Assembly (NCBI RefSeq): GCF_018100985.1
Contig: NZ_JAGJEI010000001.1
Coordinates: 434,001 to 498,000 of the forward strand
DNA: 64,000 nt
Direction: 5' to 3'
From: Pseudoalteromonas sp. MMG007
GTDB taxonomy: Bacteria; Pseudomonadota; Gammaproteobacteria; Enterobacterales; Alteromonadaceae
Position numbers and translations under genes: made by a program. Shown here piece after piece: positions 9,166 to 17,057 of the stretch. The number at the start of each line of letters is the position of its first letter. The first letter of the stretch is position 1. The notes below the pieces were generated by a model. The model worked only from the letters and a program-made list of their open reading frames with translations. It searched no databases and had not been told where the DNA came from.

Positions 9166-9530
9166 AAAGCGACACCTTTGGCCAACATAAATAAAGCGAC
9201 GCTTGCAAAGGCTACGCTGCCAAGCTTACCGCCAAAACCAGTAAACATATTTATGGTAAGTACATATAGGCCTGCCCCAATAACTGAAATTATTGCTATT
9301 TCCCAATAACTTGTAATTAAGTGCGTAGAGCACATACCGGCAAAACTGCCTGCATAAATTGCCGCATATGGATGATTTTTATAACGCGCAGGAAAAGGAA
9401 TAAACGAGCCAACAAGGCCCGTAAGAGCAGCTGAAATCACTAAAGGCAATGCAAAAGTAGTGTGCATTGCAAAGCAGGCTAAAAAGCCAAAAAAGAAAGT
9501 GATGAATTTTAAAAGTAAGAATTTAATCAT
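9162..9530 (-). CDS. Small integral membrane protein, upstream member of a coupled pair
   Basis: 122 residues with about four hydrophobic segments. It shares with the neighbouring 8782-9165 product a G-[ST]-F-x-G-M motif (AGSFAGMC near residue 62) and a G-[FY]-G-G-x-L-G motif (GFGGKLG near residue 98), placed alike in both. This suggests the pair arose by duplication. The stop codon overlaps the start of the next gene (ATGA). The start at 9530 has no clear ribosome site. No function is recognised; a small channel or transporter made of two related halves is possible. Confidence 0.68.
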   Translation of the reverse strand: MIKFLLLKFITFFFGFLACFAMHTTFALPLVISAALTGLVGSFIPFPARYKNHPYAAIYAGSFAGMCSTHLITSYWEIAIISVIGAGLYVLTINMFTGFGGKLGSVAFASVALFMLAKGVAL

Positions 9531-9738
9531 AGGAGGGCATTTTAAACTAATCTTTTTATGCTTTCTAACAATCTCTAATAAATTAAAGACTACTTTTAGC
9601 GCTAAATGTTATTAAGCTCAATTTTTAAACTGGTAAGGTATTAACTATGCCAATTTATTACTGTTAATGTTTCATAAATTATATTTTATGTATAATAAAG
9701 GCTATTAATATACAAAAACCAAAAATTAAAGGTAATTT

Positions 9739-10158
9739 ATGTCTAACTGTCTACATTTGGCTATTCCGGCTGGTGATTTAAAAGTAGCTAAAACGTTTTA
9801 CTGTGACGTACTTGGTTGTAAAACAGGTAATAGTGAAGAGGGGCGCTGGGTAGATATAGATTTTTGGGGAAATGAGTTAACACTACATCAAAGTGTTGAA
9901 CGTTTACCGACTGTTCGCCACGATGTAGATATGGGCGCAGTTGCAGTGCCGCATTTTGGTATTCATTTGTCTGAAGATGAATTTAATGGTTTAAAAAAGC
10001 GTATTGAAGCTGCTGGAATCGAATACCTTGATAAACCATATCGTCGATTTATAGGTGATGAGTTTGAGCAAGAAACGTTTTTTATTGAAGATCCAAACGG
10101 CAATGTGCTTGAAATGAAAACCATGGTAAACCCTGAGGTTTTATTTAAAAAAGTATAG
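9739..10158 (+). CDS. VOC-family (glyoxalase/dioxygenase fold) protein
   Basis: 139 residues with the vicinal-oxygen-chelate layout: an opening HLAIPAGDLKVAKTFYCDVLGC strand-helix unit and a second unit ending FFIEDPNGNVLEMK. Metal-ligand candidates are His6, His in HFGIHL and Glu of the final NVLEMK strand. Members include glyoxalase I, ring-cleaving dioxygenases and antibiotic-binding proteins, so the reaction is not known. It has no signal peptide. It stands alone, followed by a possible mobile-element remnant. Confidence 0.82.
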   Translation: MSNCLHLAIPAGDLKVAKTFYCDVLGCKTGNSEEGRWVDIDFWGNELTLHQSVERLPTVRHDVDMGAVAVPHFGIHLSEDEFNGLKKRIEAAGIEYLDKPYRRFIGDEFEQETFFIEDPNGNVLEMKTMVNPEVLFKKV

Positions 10159-10601
10159 TTACTTGTGTAGGGCGTGTTGATCTTTGGTGGTTGAACTTCC
10201 TACAGTGTGTTCGGCTTTTAGGCAAGACAGAGCCTATGTGGTGTGGTTATTCCCCATAGGTAGGCGATAACGCAACATAAATACCAAACATGCGCTGCCC
10301 GTCGGGTTCTTTCTAGGAACGATTAACTCTTTGTTGCTTACATGGATGTAGGCAAGGGGAGTGAACAGGACGCGGAAGCTTTGCTCGGTTTGTACTTATT
10401 CTTACACGGATGTAAGCCAGCAGATTGACATAGTCGCCGCGAGCGAACCAGCTTGGTTGTATATCTTACGCCGCAATCAAATCTTCAATGGATTAAACGA
10501 ATTTTAACCCTAAAAAGTCAACAAACTCTATTTTTTAACTTTTCTGTAACGTTTGTTGTTTACGCTGCTTGAGTAATCAAAACTTTTACTCAAGGAAAAA
10601 T
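10159..10601. other. Gene-free spacer holding a repeat-like element
   Basis: A 443-base spacer between the VOC gene and the lipin-like gene. No convincing reading frame is present. Most of it is the putative 10170-10530 element described separately, including two near-identical copies of an 18-base motif. The last 40 bases hold the ribosome site of the next gene (CAAGGAAAAAT before 10602). Confidence 0.6.
10170..10530. mobile_element. Putative non-autonomous element (MITE-like) with imperfect terminal inverted repeats
   Basis: The left edge (GGGCGTGTTGATCTTTGG) and the reverse complement of the right edge (TAGAGTTTGTTGACTTTT) resemble each other over about 16 bases. Inside are two copies of one 18-base motif, CTTACATGGATGTAGGCA at 10337-10354 and CTTACACGGATGTAAGCC at 10401-10418. 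The stretch is richer in GC than its surroundings and has no open frame. This pattern suits a short transposon derivative or a dispersed intergenic repeat. No clear target duplication is visible, so this is tentative. Confidence 0.4.
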
Positions 10602-11576
10602 ATGAACAATAAAAAATTGCTTTTAGCATCTCTTCTGCTTACTAGTGCTTCTTCAGTTTTTGCTCTACCTCAATGCCCCCAACCTGAATTTATGGAGCAG
10701 CGCTTTAGTGCTCCTAACTTCGAAACTGGACAGTACAAAAATGGTTTGAACCGTTCTATCACTTGGTTGCCTAATTATCACATGATCCACGATGAAGTCG
10801 CGGCTGTTGGTAATCCGATAACTATGACGGCAAAGTTTGATTATGGTCGCGTGGTACACAAGGATTTAGAGTTCGAAACAGTTAAATTTTATATTCGTGG
10901 TCAAAGCGATACGCAGTGGCAGTACTTAACTTCTGCGACCACAAATAGTGATGGTAAGGCGACTTTATCATTGGGTGGAATGTCGGCTGGTCAATATCGA
11001 ATTTATGCCGGTGTGGTTGCTGATGGAACTGGTACTGAAGGCTACTTAACGGTTGTTGAACCCAATACAGAAGCAGTGCTATTTGATATCGATGGTACAT
11101 TAACTGAGTCTGATGCCGAACAAGTTGGTGACTACACTGAGATTGATTATGCTGATGCAAAAGATGGGGCTTATACTTTAGTACGCAGCTATTTAGATTT
11201 GGGCTATCAACCAATTTTTTTAACCGCACGTGTTTATTGGTATGGAAAAGGTACACGAAGATGGTTGTCTTGGATGGGTTTACCACCAGGTTATTTACGT
11301 ACTTCTTTGAGCAACGAAACTAGTTTGTTTAAAACTGCACAGTACAAAACAGAACAGATCAATAAACTTGAGGCGAATGGTATCAAGATCGTTCGTGCTT
11401 ATGGCAATGCAAAAACAGATGCCGAAGCATTTATAAAGTCAGGCCTGAGTGCATCACAAAGCTTTACGATTGGCGAAGAGGCGGGCTATTACGGCACAAC
11501 TGCAATTTCCAATAACAGCTACAATAAGCATATTGCAACACAGGTTAATAACTTCCCCAACGCTAATTGTCAGTAG
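10602..11576 (+). CDS. Secreted LNS2/lipin-like HAD-family protein
   Basis: About 324 residues. A clear signal peptide (cut near Ala21) is followed by a beta-rich N-terminal domain and a C-terminal HAD domain. The HAD part has the DxDGT nucleophile motif (DIDGTLTESD, Asp162/Asp164) and a block (FLTARVYWYGKGTRRWLSW...LPPG) typical of the lipin/Ned1/Smp2 (LNS2) domain of eukaryotic phosphatidate phosphatases and PITP proteins. A phosphatase acting outside the cytoplasm is plausible; the substrate is unknown. The ATG at 10602 is preferred over one 33 bases upstream because AAGGA precedes it and the signal peptide begins there. Confidence 0.82.
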   Translation: MNNKKLLLASLLLTSASSVFALPQCPQPEFMEQRFSAPNFETGQYKNGLNRSITWLPNYHMIHDEVAAVGNPITMTAKFDYGRVVHKDLEFETVKFYIRGQSDTQWQYLTSATTNSDGKATLSLGGMSAGQYRIYAGVVADGTGTEGYLTVVEPNTEAVLFDIDGTLTESDAEQVGDYTEIDYADAKDGAYTLVRSYLDLGYQPIFLTARVYWYGKGTRRWLSWMGLPPGYLRTSLSNETSLFKTAQYKTEQINKLEANGIKIVRAYGNAKTDAEAFIKSGLSASQSFTIGEEAGYYGTTAISNNSYNKHIATQVNNFPNANCQ

Positions 11577-11601
11577 TGCGTTAAAACCCTAATACGCTTA
11601 A

Positions 11602-11739
11602 GCAAAATATAAGCTTATTGCTCAAAGTGGACTTTGGAATAATAAAAAAACTTTCGGGCAAAATTATCTTTGGTATAACCAAAACAAGCAAGATCCTTTG
11701 ATGGGGATCCAAATCAATTGCAGCCTAAATGGATATTAG
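11602..11739 (+). pseudogene. Possible 3' remnant of a lost gene
   Basis: An open frame of 45 codons following a stop at 11599-11601 and ending in TAG at 11737-11739, with no ATG near its beginning. The translation (for example AQSGLWNNKKTFGQNYLWYN) is rich in aromatic and polar residues and looks like the end of a folded protein rather than random sequence. A terminator follows 11 bases later, as expected after a gene. I do not recognise the family. Confidence 0.3.
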
Positions 11740-11749
11740 AGTGAAATAC

Positions 11750-11779
11750 AAAGCCAGACTTTATGAAGTCTGGCTTTTT
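11750..11779 (+). terminator. Rho-independent terminator
   Basis: AAAGCCAGACTT, a four-base loop, then AAGTCTGGCTTTTT: a strong hairpin followed by T residues. It follows the putative gene remnant at 11602-11739 and would also end transcripts from the lipin-like gene. Confidence 0.8.
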
Positions 11780-11950
11780 CAGTGCTAACAACATTAAGAA
11801 GTTAAGTCTGACTTTATGTATCTAAGATTTTAATTTATTGTAGTTTGAGTAATCACAGTGCAGCCTAAAATCCAACATCTGCAACAAATTTAACTCCAAA
11901 GATCAACACGACTTAGTGATAATGTATTTAGCGCAAAAATAAGTTCACTT

Positions 11951-12838
11951 TCATCGTAGATGTACTTCACTTGGGGTTTTATTAAAGTGGCGTTTAAATT
12001 CTCGGCTAAATTGCGAAGGGCTCGTATAACCTACCTTTAATGCAGCTTCATTTGCCTTACTTCCACTACTAGTTATAAGTTCTTTAGCCTTGGCTAAGCG
12101 TACTTTTTTTAAATACTGCAAAGGGGATTCAAATGTTACTTGCCTAAAAGCACGATGAAATGACGATACGCTCATGTTTACCTCTTCAGCTAACCCTTCA
12201 ACCGTAATTTGTTTAGCATAACTACTATGCATCGTTGAGAGCGTGCGGGCAATACGTGCATAATGCCCATCATGCATAGCAAGCCCTATCAAAGTATGTC
12301 CTTGTGGACCACAGAGCACGCGATATACCAATTCTTTGACTATATCCTCGCCAAATATCTCTGCCTCTATGGGGTTATTTAAAACAGTTAATAACCTATG
12401 AGTAACGAGCTCCATTGCTGTATCTAGAGTTGCCGATTGCACTGCGCCAATTTGTGTTGACGATGATGACGCTGAAAGAGGTTTATTTTGCATTATTTGG
12501 TTAACGAGTTTGTGAAGCATTGTAGGGTTTATATCTACGGCAATGCCCATAACGGGTAAGTCGTTATCGGTGAATGCTTCACACTCTAATGGCACCGGTA
12601 CGCCAAGGACTAAGTAGTCGCCTGCACCGTATTTTATTTGATGTTCAGGGAAATGAATTATTTTATGACCTTGCCCAACAATAATAATACCTGAGTTATA
12701 TATAAGCGGCTGGCGCGGCGAGCTTTTAGTTGCTCGATGAAAATACACGCCTGGAATGATAGTTTCCATGGTGCCTTCAAAGCTGAGTAATTGATTATGC
12801 TCGGCGTATTGTTGCAACATATTGGCTATGGTGGGCAT
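11951..12838 (-). CDS. yqhC: AraC-family regulator, YqhC-like
   Basis: About 295 residues: an N-terminal AraC_N-type cupin domain (residues 10-170) and a C-terminal pair of helix-turn-helix motifs with the usual AraC ending (KVGYTSPSQFSREFKRHF, then TPSEVHLR). It is divergent from a yqhD-type reductase, the same arrangement as E. coli yqhC-yqhD, where YqhC activates yqhD in response to reactive aldehydes. The symbol rests on this context. The ATG at 12838 has AAAGG eight bases upstream; an ATG 14 codons earlier is less likely. Confidence 0.82.
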   Translation of the reverse strand: MPTIANMLQQYAEHNQLLSFEGTMETIIPGVYFHRATKSSPRQPLIYNSGIIIVGQGHKIIHFPEHQIKYGAGDYLVLGVPVPLECEAFTDNDLPVMGIAVDINPTMLHKLVNQIMQNKPLSASSSSTQIGAVQSATLDTAMELVTHRLLTVLNNPIEAEIFGEDIVKELVYRVLCGPQGHTLIGLAMHDGHYARIARTLSTMHSSYAKQITVEGLAEEVNMSVSSFHRAFRQVTFESPLQYLKKVRLAKAKELITSSGSKANEAALKVGYTSPSQFSREFKRHFNKTPSEVHLR

Positions 12839-13032
12839 AAAAGGCGCCTTTAAATGAGTGTATTTTGCGTAAAATAGCAATGCTGATAGTTTTAGGCAAG
12901 CTTTTGCGATTTATTGGGCTTTTTTTATGTTTATTCTGATACTAATATGCATGTATCGATACTTTATTAGATACTTTGAATGGGTAACTAAGTAAAGCAA
13001 ATCGCAATTAACCGTCACTTAGGAGCAAAATA

Positions 13033-14178
13033 ATGAAATTTAGCTACGTAAATCCAACACTTATCCAATTCGGCCAGCAACAAATTGCGGCACTATCTGA
13101 TTTGATCGCAAAAGATCAAAAAGTACTTGTAGTGTACGGCGGCGGTTCAATTAAAAAGAACGGCGTGTACGACCAAGTTGCAGCTGCACTTGAAGGCTTT
13201 GACTGGGTTGAGTTTTCGGGTGTTGGCGCTAACCCAACAATTGAAGTGCTAGATAAAGCAGTAAAAATTTGTAAAGAACAAGATATCGACTTCGTATTAG
13301 GCGTAGGCGGCGGTTCAGTAATTGACGGCGTTAAATACATTGCCGCATCAGCCGTTTATGATGGCGAAGGTTGGGATATTCCTACTGGTAAGCATACTAT
13401 TACTAGCGCTTTACCAATCGGTGCAATATTAACGTTGCCAGCAACGGGTTCTGAATCTAACCAAAACTCAGTTGTGAGCAAAGAAGCAACGAAGCAAAAA
13501 CTACCGTTTGCATCACCAGAAGTACTGCCTAAATTTGCGATTATGGACCCTGATGTAATGAAAACATTACCGCAGCGCCAACTTGTAAATGGTTTAGTAG
13601 ATGCATGGGTTCATACCTGTGAGCAGTATTTAACATTCCCTGAGACAGCATTAGTTCAAGAAGGTTACGCAGAGGCACTTTTAAGAACGCTTAAAACTTT
13701 AGGTGATAACTTTGAAAACCAAGATGACGCATGGCGTGCAAACCTTATGTGGGCTGCTAACCAAGCACTTAATGGTTTAATTGGTTCTGGTGTATCGCAA
13801 GATTGGGCTACACATATGATTGGCCACGAGCTTACAGCCGCTTACGGTGTTGACCACGCACGTTCACTTGCTATTGTTCAGCCTTCTTTACTACGCAACC
13901 AATTTGCAGTTAAAAAAGCAAAGCTTGAGCAAATGGGCAAAAACGTATTTGGTCTTGCGCAGTCTGACGACTTAGCTGAGCATACAATTCAAGCAATTGA
14001 AGCGTTTTACCACAGCCTCGACGTAGCGACCCAGCTTACTGAACATGGCGATGATAAAGCCGCTGCTATTGACAATATTATTGGTAAACTTGAAGCGCAT
14101 GGTATGGTTGCACTTGGCGAAAACCAAGCAATTACGCTAAAAGAAAGCCGCGAAATTTTAGAGCAAGCAGTTGCTTAA
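13033..14178 (+). CDS. yqhD: NADPH-dependent aldehyde reductase / iron-containing alcohol dehydrogenase, YqhD-like
   Basis: 381 residues, group III metal-dependent alcohol dehydrogenase. It has the YGGGSIKKNG nucleotide-binding turn, GVGGGSVIDGVK, the LPATGSESN block and metal ligands in VDAWVHTCEQY and IGHELTAAYGVDHARSLAIV. The whole sequence follows the YqhD pattern. YqhD reduces short-chain and lipid-peroxidation aldehydes with NADPH. A good ribosome site (AGGAGCAAAATA) precedes the start. It is divergently arranged with its likely AraC regulator, and a strong terminator follows. Confidence 0.9.
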   Translation: MKFSYVNPTLIQFGQQQIAALSDLIAKDQKVLVVYGGGSIKKNGVYDQVAAALEGFDWVEFSGVGANPTIEVLDKAVKICKEQDIDFVLGVGGGSVIDGVKYIAASAVYDGEGWDIPTGKHTITSALPIGAILTLPATGSESNQNSVVSKEATKQKLPFASPEVLPKFAIMDPDVMKTLPQRQLVNGLVDAWVHTCEQYLTFPETALVQEGYAEALLRTLKTLGDNFENQDDAWRANLMWAANQALNGLIGSGVSQDWATHMIGHELTAAYGVDHARSLAIVQPSLLRNQFAVKKAKLEQMGKNVFGLAQSDDLAEHTIQAIEAFYHSLDVATQLTEHGDDKAAAIDNIIGKLEAHGMVALGENQAITLKESREILEQAVA

Positions 14179-14211
14179 TTTTGCTTAACTAAACGTTTAT
14201 TTTAGTAAAAC

Positions 14212-14245
14212 AAAAGCCGCTAACTTTTAAGTTAGCGGCTTTTTG
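14212..14245 (+). terminator. Rho-independent terminator of yqhD
   Basis: AAAAGCCGCTAAC and GTTAGCGGCTTTTT form a 13-bp stem with a short loop and a T tail, 33 bases after the yqhD stop codon. Confidence 0.9.
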
Positions 14246-14265
14246 TGGACTAAAAATAATATTTA

Positions 14266-14425
14266 ATACCAATCTGCTTATATATGGGATTTATTTAACG
14301 TTAAGAAAATTACACTAGAACTAGGCAAAAATTTTTGTATCTAGTTGTTCTAAATAAAAATTTTTAACGACGTTATAGTGCAATTTAATTCGCTAAATTG
14401 ATCAAAGATTTATCCAGGTTGGTAT
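14266..14425. mobile_element. MITE-like palindromic repeat
   Basis: The ends ATACCAATCTG and CAGGTTGGTAT are inverted repeats matching at 10 of 11 bases. Between them the two halves are imperfect reverse complements of each other, including AATTACACTA versus TAGTGCAATT and two AAAAATTTTT tracts near the centre. There is no open frame. The structure is that of a non-autonomous inverted-repeat element or a dispersed intergenic palindrome. It lies directly upstream of the disrupted AraC gene. Confidence 0.5.
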
Positions 14426-14537
14426 AACTTTTAGCCAAAAAAGTTAAATATTATTTGTACCAGAGCGGTTTATTGATTTAACGACGCTGTCACAAATGCC
14501 AAACCTTGGAATAGAGCTGGCAGGTTGCTCTAATTTA

Positions 14538-14570
14538 TTGGTTGATTATTGGTTGATTATTGGTTGATTA
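14538..14570 (+). repeat. 11-bp tandem repeat (3 copies) in the 5' end of an AraC gene
   Basis: Three perfect head-to-tail copies of TTGGTTGATTA at 14538, 14549 and 14560, followed by a further TTG. The unit length is not a multiple of three, so each copy number puts the downstream AraC frame in a different register relative to the upstream coding segment beginning at 14446 or ATG 14496. With one or four copies the two segments would join in frame; with the three seen here they do not. Confidence 0.85.
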
Positions 14571-15255
14571 TTGTGTTGCACGTACCAACACGCTTGAACA
14601 TACTCTTTTTTATACTTTGGCTGGTCAGGGCACGCTAAAAACCATTAATAACCAATACTCATTAACTGAAAATAGCTTAGCTATATTGCCTGCGCGGCAA
14701 ATTTTTGAGGTTAAAATAGCAAGTGAAAAATGGGATGTGATTTGGCTAAACCTTGCAAATACTAAGCGCTGGCAACATTTAAATTCAGCGCACGCTAAGG
14801 TATTAACTAATCAGCAGTTAGGGCCATTACATTTAGCTATGGAGCTTTTATATAGCGAAAGTAACGCTACTTTGCGCGAAGGCGTTATGCCTATTTTAAG
14901 CCACTATTTAAACATTACGCTTCAAAGTGAGCCACAAATAGGTGGGCAAAACAGATTAACCAGTTTGTTTTTAGAGGTAGAAGAGCGCCTGCAGTTTGAT
15001 TGGACAATAGACGCTATGTGCGAACACGTGCATTACTCAGCACCGCATTTACATAGGTTATGCCAAGCGCAATATGGCAAAAGCCCAATGCAGCAGCTTA
15101 TTTATTTACGTATTAAACGAGCTAAAAGCTTACTACTAAATACCCGCTGGCCTGTTGCTCATATTGCCGCTTATGTGGGGTACCCTAATATATATAATTT
15201 TTCTAAACGGTTTAAAAAATCAGTGGGTGTTTCACCAAGTGAATTTAGAAAATAA
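14560..15255 (+). CDS. AraC-family regulator, probably out of frame with its true N-terminus
   Basis: The intact part codes for 231 residues: an AraC-binding cupin (LFYTLAGQGTL opening) and a C-terminal double helix-turn-helix (YSAPHLHRLCQAQYGKSP..., VAHIAAYVGYPNIYNFSKRF, SPSEFRK). The only start in this frame is a TTG inside the 11-bp repeat, without a ribosome site. Upstream, codons from 14446 (or ATG 14496) encode a fitting N-terminus (PNLGIELAGCSNLLVDYW) but run into a stop because three repeat copies shift the frame. So the gene may be phase-variable and off here, or decayed. It could regulate the downstream metal-efflux genes, but no sequence evidence shows this. Confidence 0.75.
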   Translation: MVDYCVARTNTLEHTLFYTLAGQGTLKTINNQYSLTENSLAILPARQIFEVKIASEKWDVIWLNLANTKRWQHLNSAHAKVLTNQQLGPLHLAMELLYSESNATLREGVMPILSHYLNITLQSEPQIGGQNRLTSLFLEVEERLQFDWTIDAMCEHVHYSAPHLHRLCQAQYGKSPMQQLIYLRIKRAKSLLLNTRWPVAHIAAYVGYPNIYNFSKRFKKSVGVSPSEFRK

Positions 15256-15335
15256 CGTGAGTGGCTCTCTACATTTGAATAAATTTAAGGTATTGTGCGA
15301 TTTCTTAAATTTCATTTTATAGTTTTAGGTAGGTA

Positions 15336-15644
15336 ATGCGCTCAAACTACTTTTTAGTCGTGATACTTTTAGTGCTTGTGCACAGCTTTATTAGCTGTGA
15401 TGCTGCCGCGTATCATTTACAAGAAGAAGTAGATCATGCCACGCATATTCACGCTCATAGCGATACCAATGACGACGATACGCAATCACCTACAGAAATT
15501 CATGCCCATCAGCATTGCCACTGTGGCTACTACAGTACGATAAACCATTCTATAAGCCCTGAACAAAGCCAAGCCACAAACAATGCTTGTTACAATGGTT
15601 TGAATTACCCACCAGATGTTCCGCCACCTAATTTTTATAGCTAG
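15336..15644 (+). CDS. His-rich CzcI-like periplasmic protein
   Basis: 102 residues with an N-terminal hydrophobic signal segment and a short metal-binding-like region rich in His and Asp (ATHIHAHSDTNDDD, EIHAHQHCHCG). The C-terminus PPDVPPPNFYS is proline-rich, as in CzcI-type proteins that precede cation-efflux genes. It lies just upstream of the czcC gene and probably belongs to the same transcription unit. CzcI-like proteins are thought to modulate or buffer the efflux system; the mechanism is not established. Confidence 0.7.
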   Translation: MRSNYFLVVILLVLVHSFISCDAAAYHLQEEVDHATHIHAHSDTNDDDTQSPTEIHAHQHCHCGYYSTINHSISPEQSQATNNACYNGLNYPPDVPPPNFYS

Positions 15645-15794
15645 TTTCTAATTTTAAATACTTTGTAAATAACTGCCTGCGAATAAGCGTTGTTAGGCTA
15701 GTTGTGTGCATATTTAGGTTGCTTGATCGCGCATGTTTTTAATACAAGTGCAGTGATTAAGCCAACTCTGTTTGTTAAAAAACGGACATGCTAT

Positions 15795-17057
15795 ATGAAT
15801 AAAAAACCACTAATGCTGGTGGCGCTACTGTGCGCATTATCCACACAGAGCGCTTTGGCAAAAAAAGAGCCTCAAAACGTATTAACGCTTAAGCAAGCGC
15901 TAATAAATACCGAGCAGCAAAATGCAGTGCTTAAGCGCTATCCTTATCATCAAAAAATCTTAAGCGCTTTAAAAGACCAAGCTGCACTTAAGCCTAATCC
16001 CGTTGTAAGCTTTGAAGCTGAAAACATTATGGGCACTCAGGCCTATAGTGGCATTAAAGGGGCGCAATACACATTGGCGCTAAGCCAATTAATAGAGCTG
16101 GGTGATAAACGCCAACAGCGCGTAAATTACGCAACAGCTAATATAAAAGCGCAAACAATTGAGTATAAAAATACCCGTTTGGCGCTTTTAGCAACAACGG
16201 CTGAGCGTTACTATCAAGCGCTAAAATACCAAGCTCTAATTGCACTAAATACAGAGCGAAGAAATACAGTACAGCAGGCGCTTAAAGCAATAGAGCAGCG
16301 TGCAAATGCAGGCGCTGCATCCCTTGCTGATGTAACTCGTATGCGCTATGCATTAAGCCAAGTTGAATTAAATAGTGCTTTACTAAATAGCGAATTATCG
16401 CGAGCTCGTTTAGCGCTTAATGAGCTTTGGCAAAAACAGGTATATAGCGATTATTATGCCGGTGATTTAAGTGCCATTACCCCTCTTAAAAGCGAGCAAG
16501 CATTGCTTGATGCGGTTAATAGTGCACCTGAGTTTGCATTGCTACAGCAACAATATTTGCAACAAACTGCCAACTTAGCACTGCAAAAATCAACGGGTCA
16601 AAGTGATTTAACGCTTGGCGGCGGTGTGCGTTATAACCAGCAAGCTGACGCCAGCTCGTTTGTGTTTTCGTTTTCAATGCCGCTGCAATTAAGCAATTCT
16701 AATAGCGGTAATATTGAGGCGGCGCAGCATCAACTTACCTTACTTAACGAGCAACAAGGGCAATTGCGTATTCAGTTGCGCCAACAAATACGCACGCTGT
16801 ATGCGTACTACCAAGGTAAAACTGAGCAAGCACAACTTTTAGCGCAGCACGTTATTCCTCAAGCCAAAACGCTGATAGAACAAAGCTTAAAAAGCTACCA
16901 ACAAGGGCAAATATCGGTATTGCAATTGCTAGACGCACAGCAAGCTTTATTTGATTCTAAACGGGCACTTATCAACACCCATAGCGAACTATATCAAGTA
17001 CTACTTACTCTTGAGCGCTTAACTGGCCAATCTTTAATTGAGACTCATCAATCATGA
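15795..17057 (+). CDS. czcC: CzcC-type outer-membrane efflux protein (TolC family)
   Basis: About 420 residues. A signal peptide ends near ALA (residue 22) and is followed by the two repeated TolC-family regions of long amphipathic helices (for example ALKAIEQRANAGAASLADVT and ... SLKSYQQGQISVLQLLDAQQ). It forms the outer-membrane channel of a tripartite heavy-metal pump. The ATG at 15795 is chosen because the signal peptide begins there; an in-frame start 31 codons earlier would bury it. The stop overlaps the czcB start (ATGA), indicating translational coupling. Confidence 0.88.
   Translation: MNKKPLMLVALLCALSTQSALAKKEPQNVLTLKQALINTEQQNAVLKRYPYHQKILSALKDQAALKPNPVVSFEAENIMGTQAYSGIKGAQYTLALSQLIELGDKRQQRVNYATANIKAQTIEYKNTRLALLATTAERYYQALKYQALIALNTERRNTVQQALKAIEQRANAGAASLADVTRMRYALSQVELNSALLNSELSRARLALNELWQKQVYSDYYAGDLSAITPLKSEQALLDAVNSAPEFALLQQQYLQQTANLALQKSTGQSDLTLGGGVRYNQQADASSFVFSFSMPLQLSNSNSGNIEAAQHQLTLLNEQQGQLRIQLRQQIRTLYAYYQGKTEQAQLLAQHVIPQAKTLIEQSLKSYQQGQISVLQLLDAQQALFDSKRALINTHSELYQVLLTLERLTGQSLIETHQS

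Larger units (their letters stand above)
11577..11950. other. Gene-free spacer with a coding remnant, a palindrome and a terminator
   Basis: Between the lipin-like gene and the convergent AraC gene. The frame 11602-11739 stays open and reads like protein (ends INCSLNGY) but has no start, suggesting a decayed gene tail. The palindrome TTTGGTATAACCAAA is at 11669-11683. The terminator at 11750-11779 is listed separately. Nothing else is recognised between 11780 and 11950. Confidence 0.5.
14179..14445. other. Spacer between yqhD and the second AraC gene
   Basis: Contains the yqhD terminator (14212-14245) and a 160-base palindromic MITE-like repeat (14266-14425). From 14446 onward the sequence reads as the displaced 5' end of the AraC gene described at 14560-15255. 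Confidence 0.7.
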
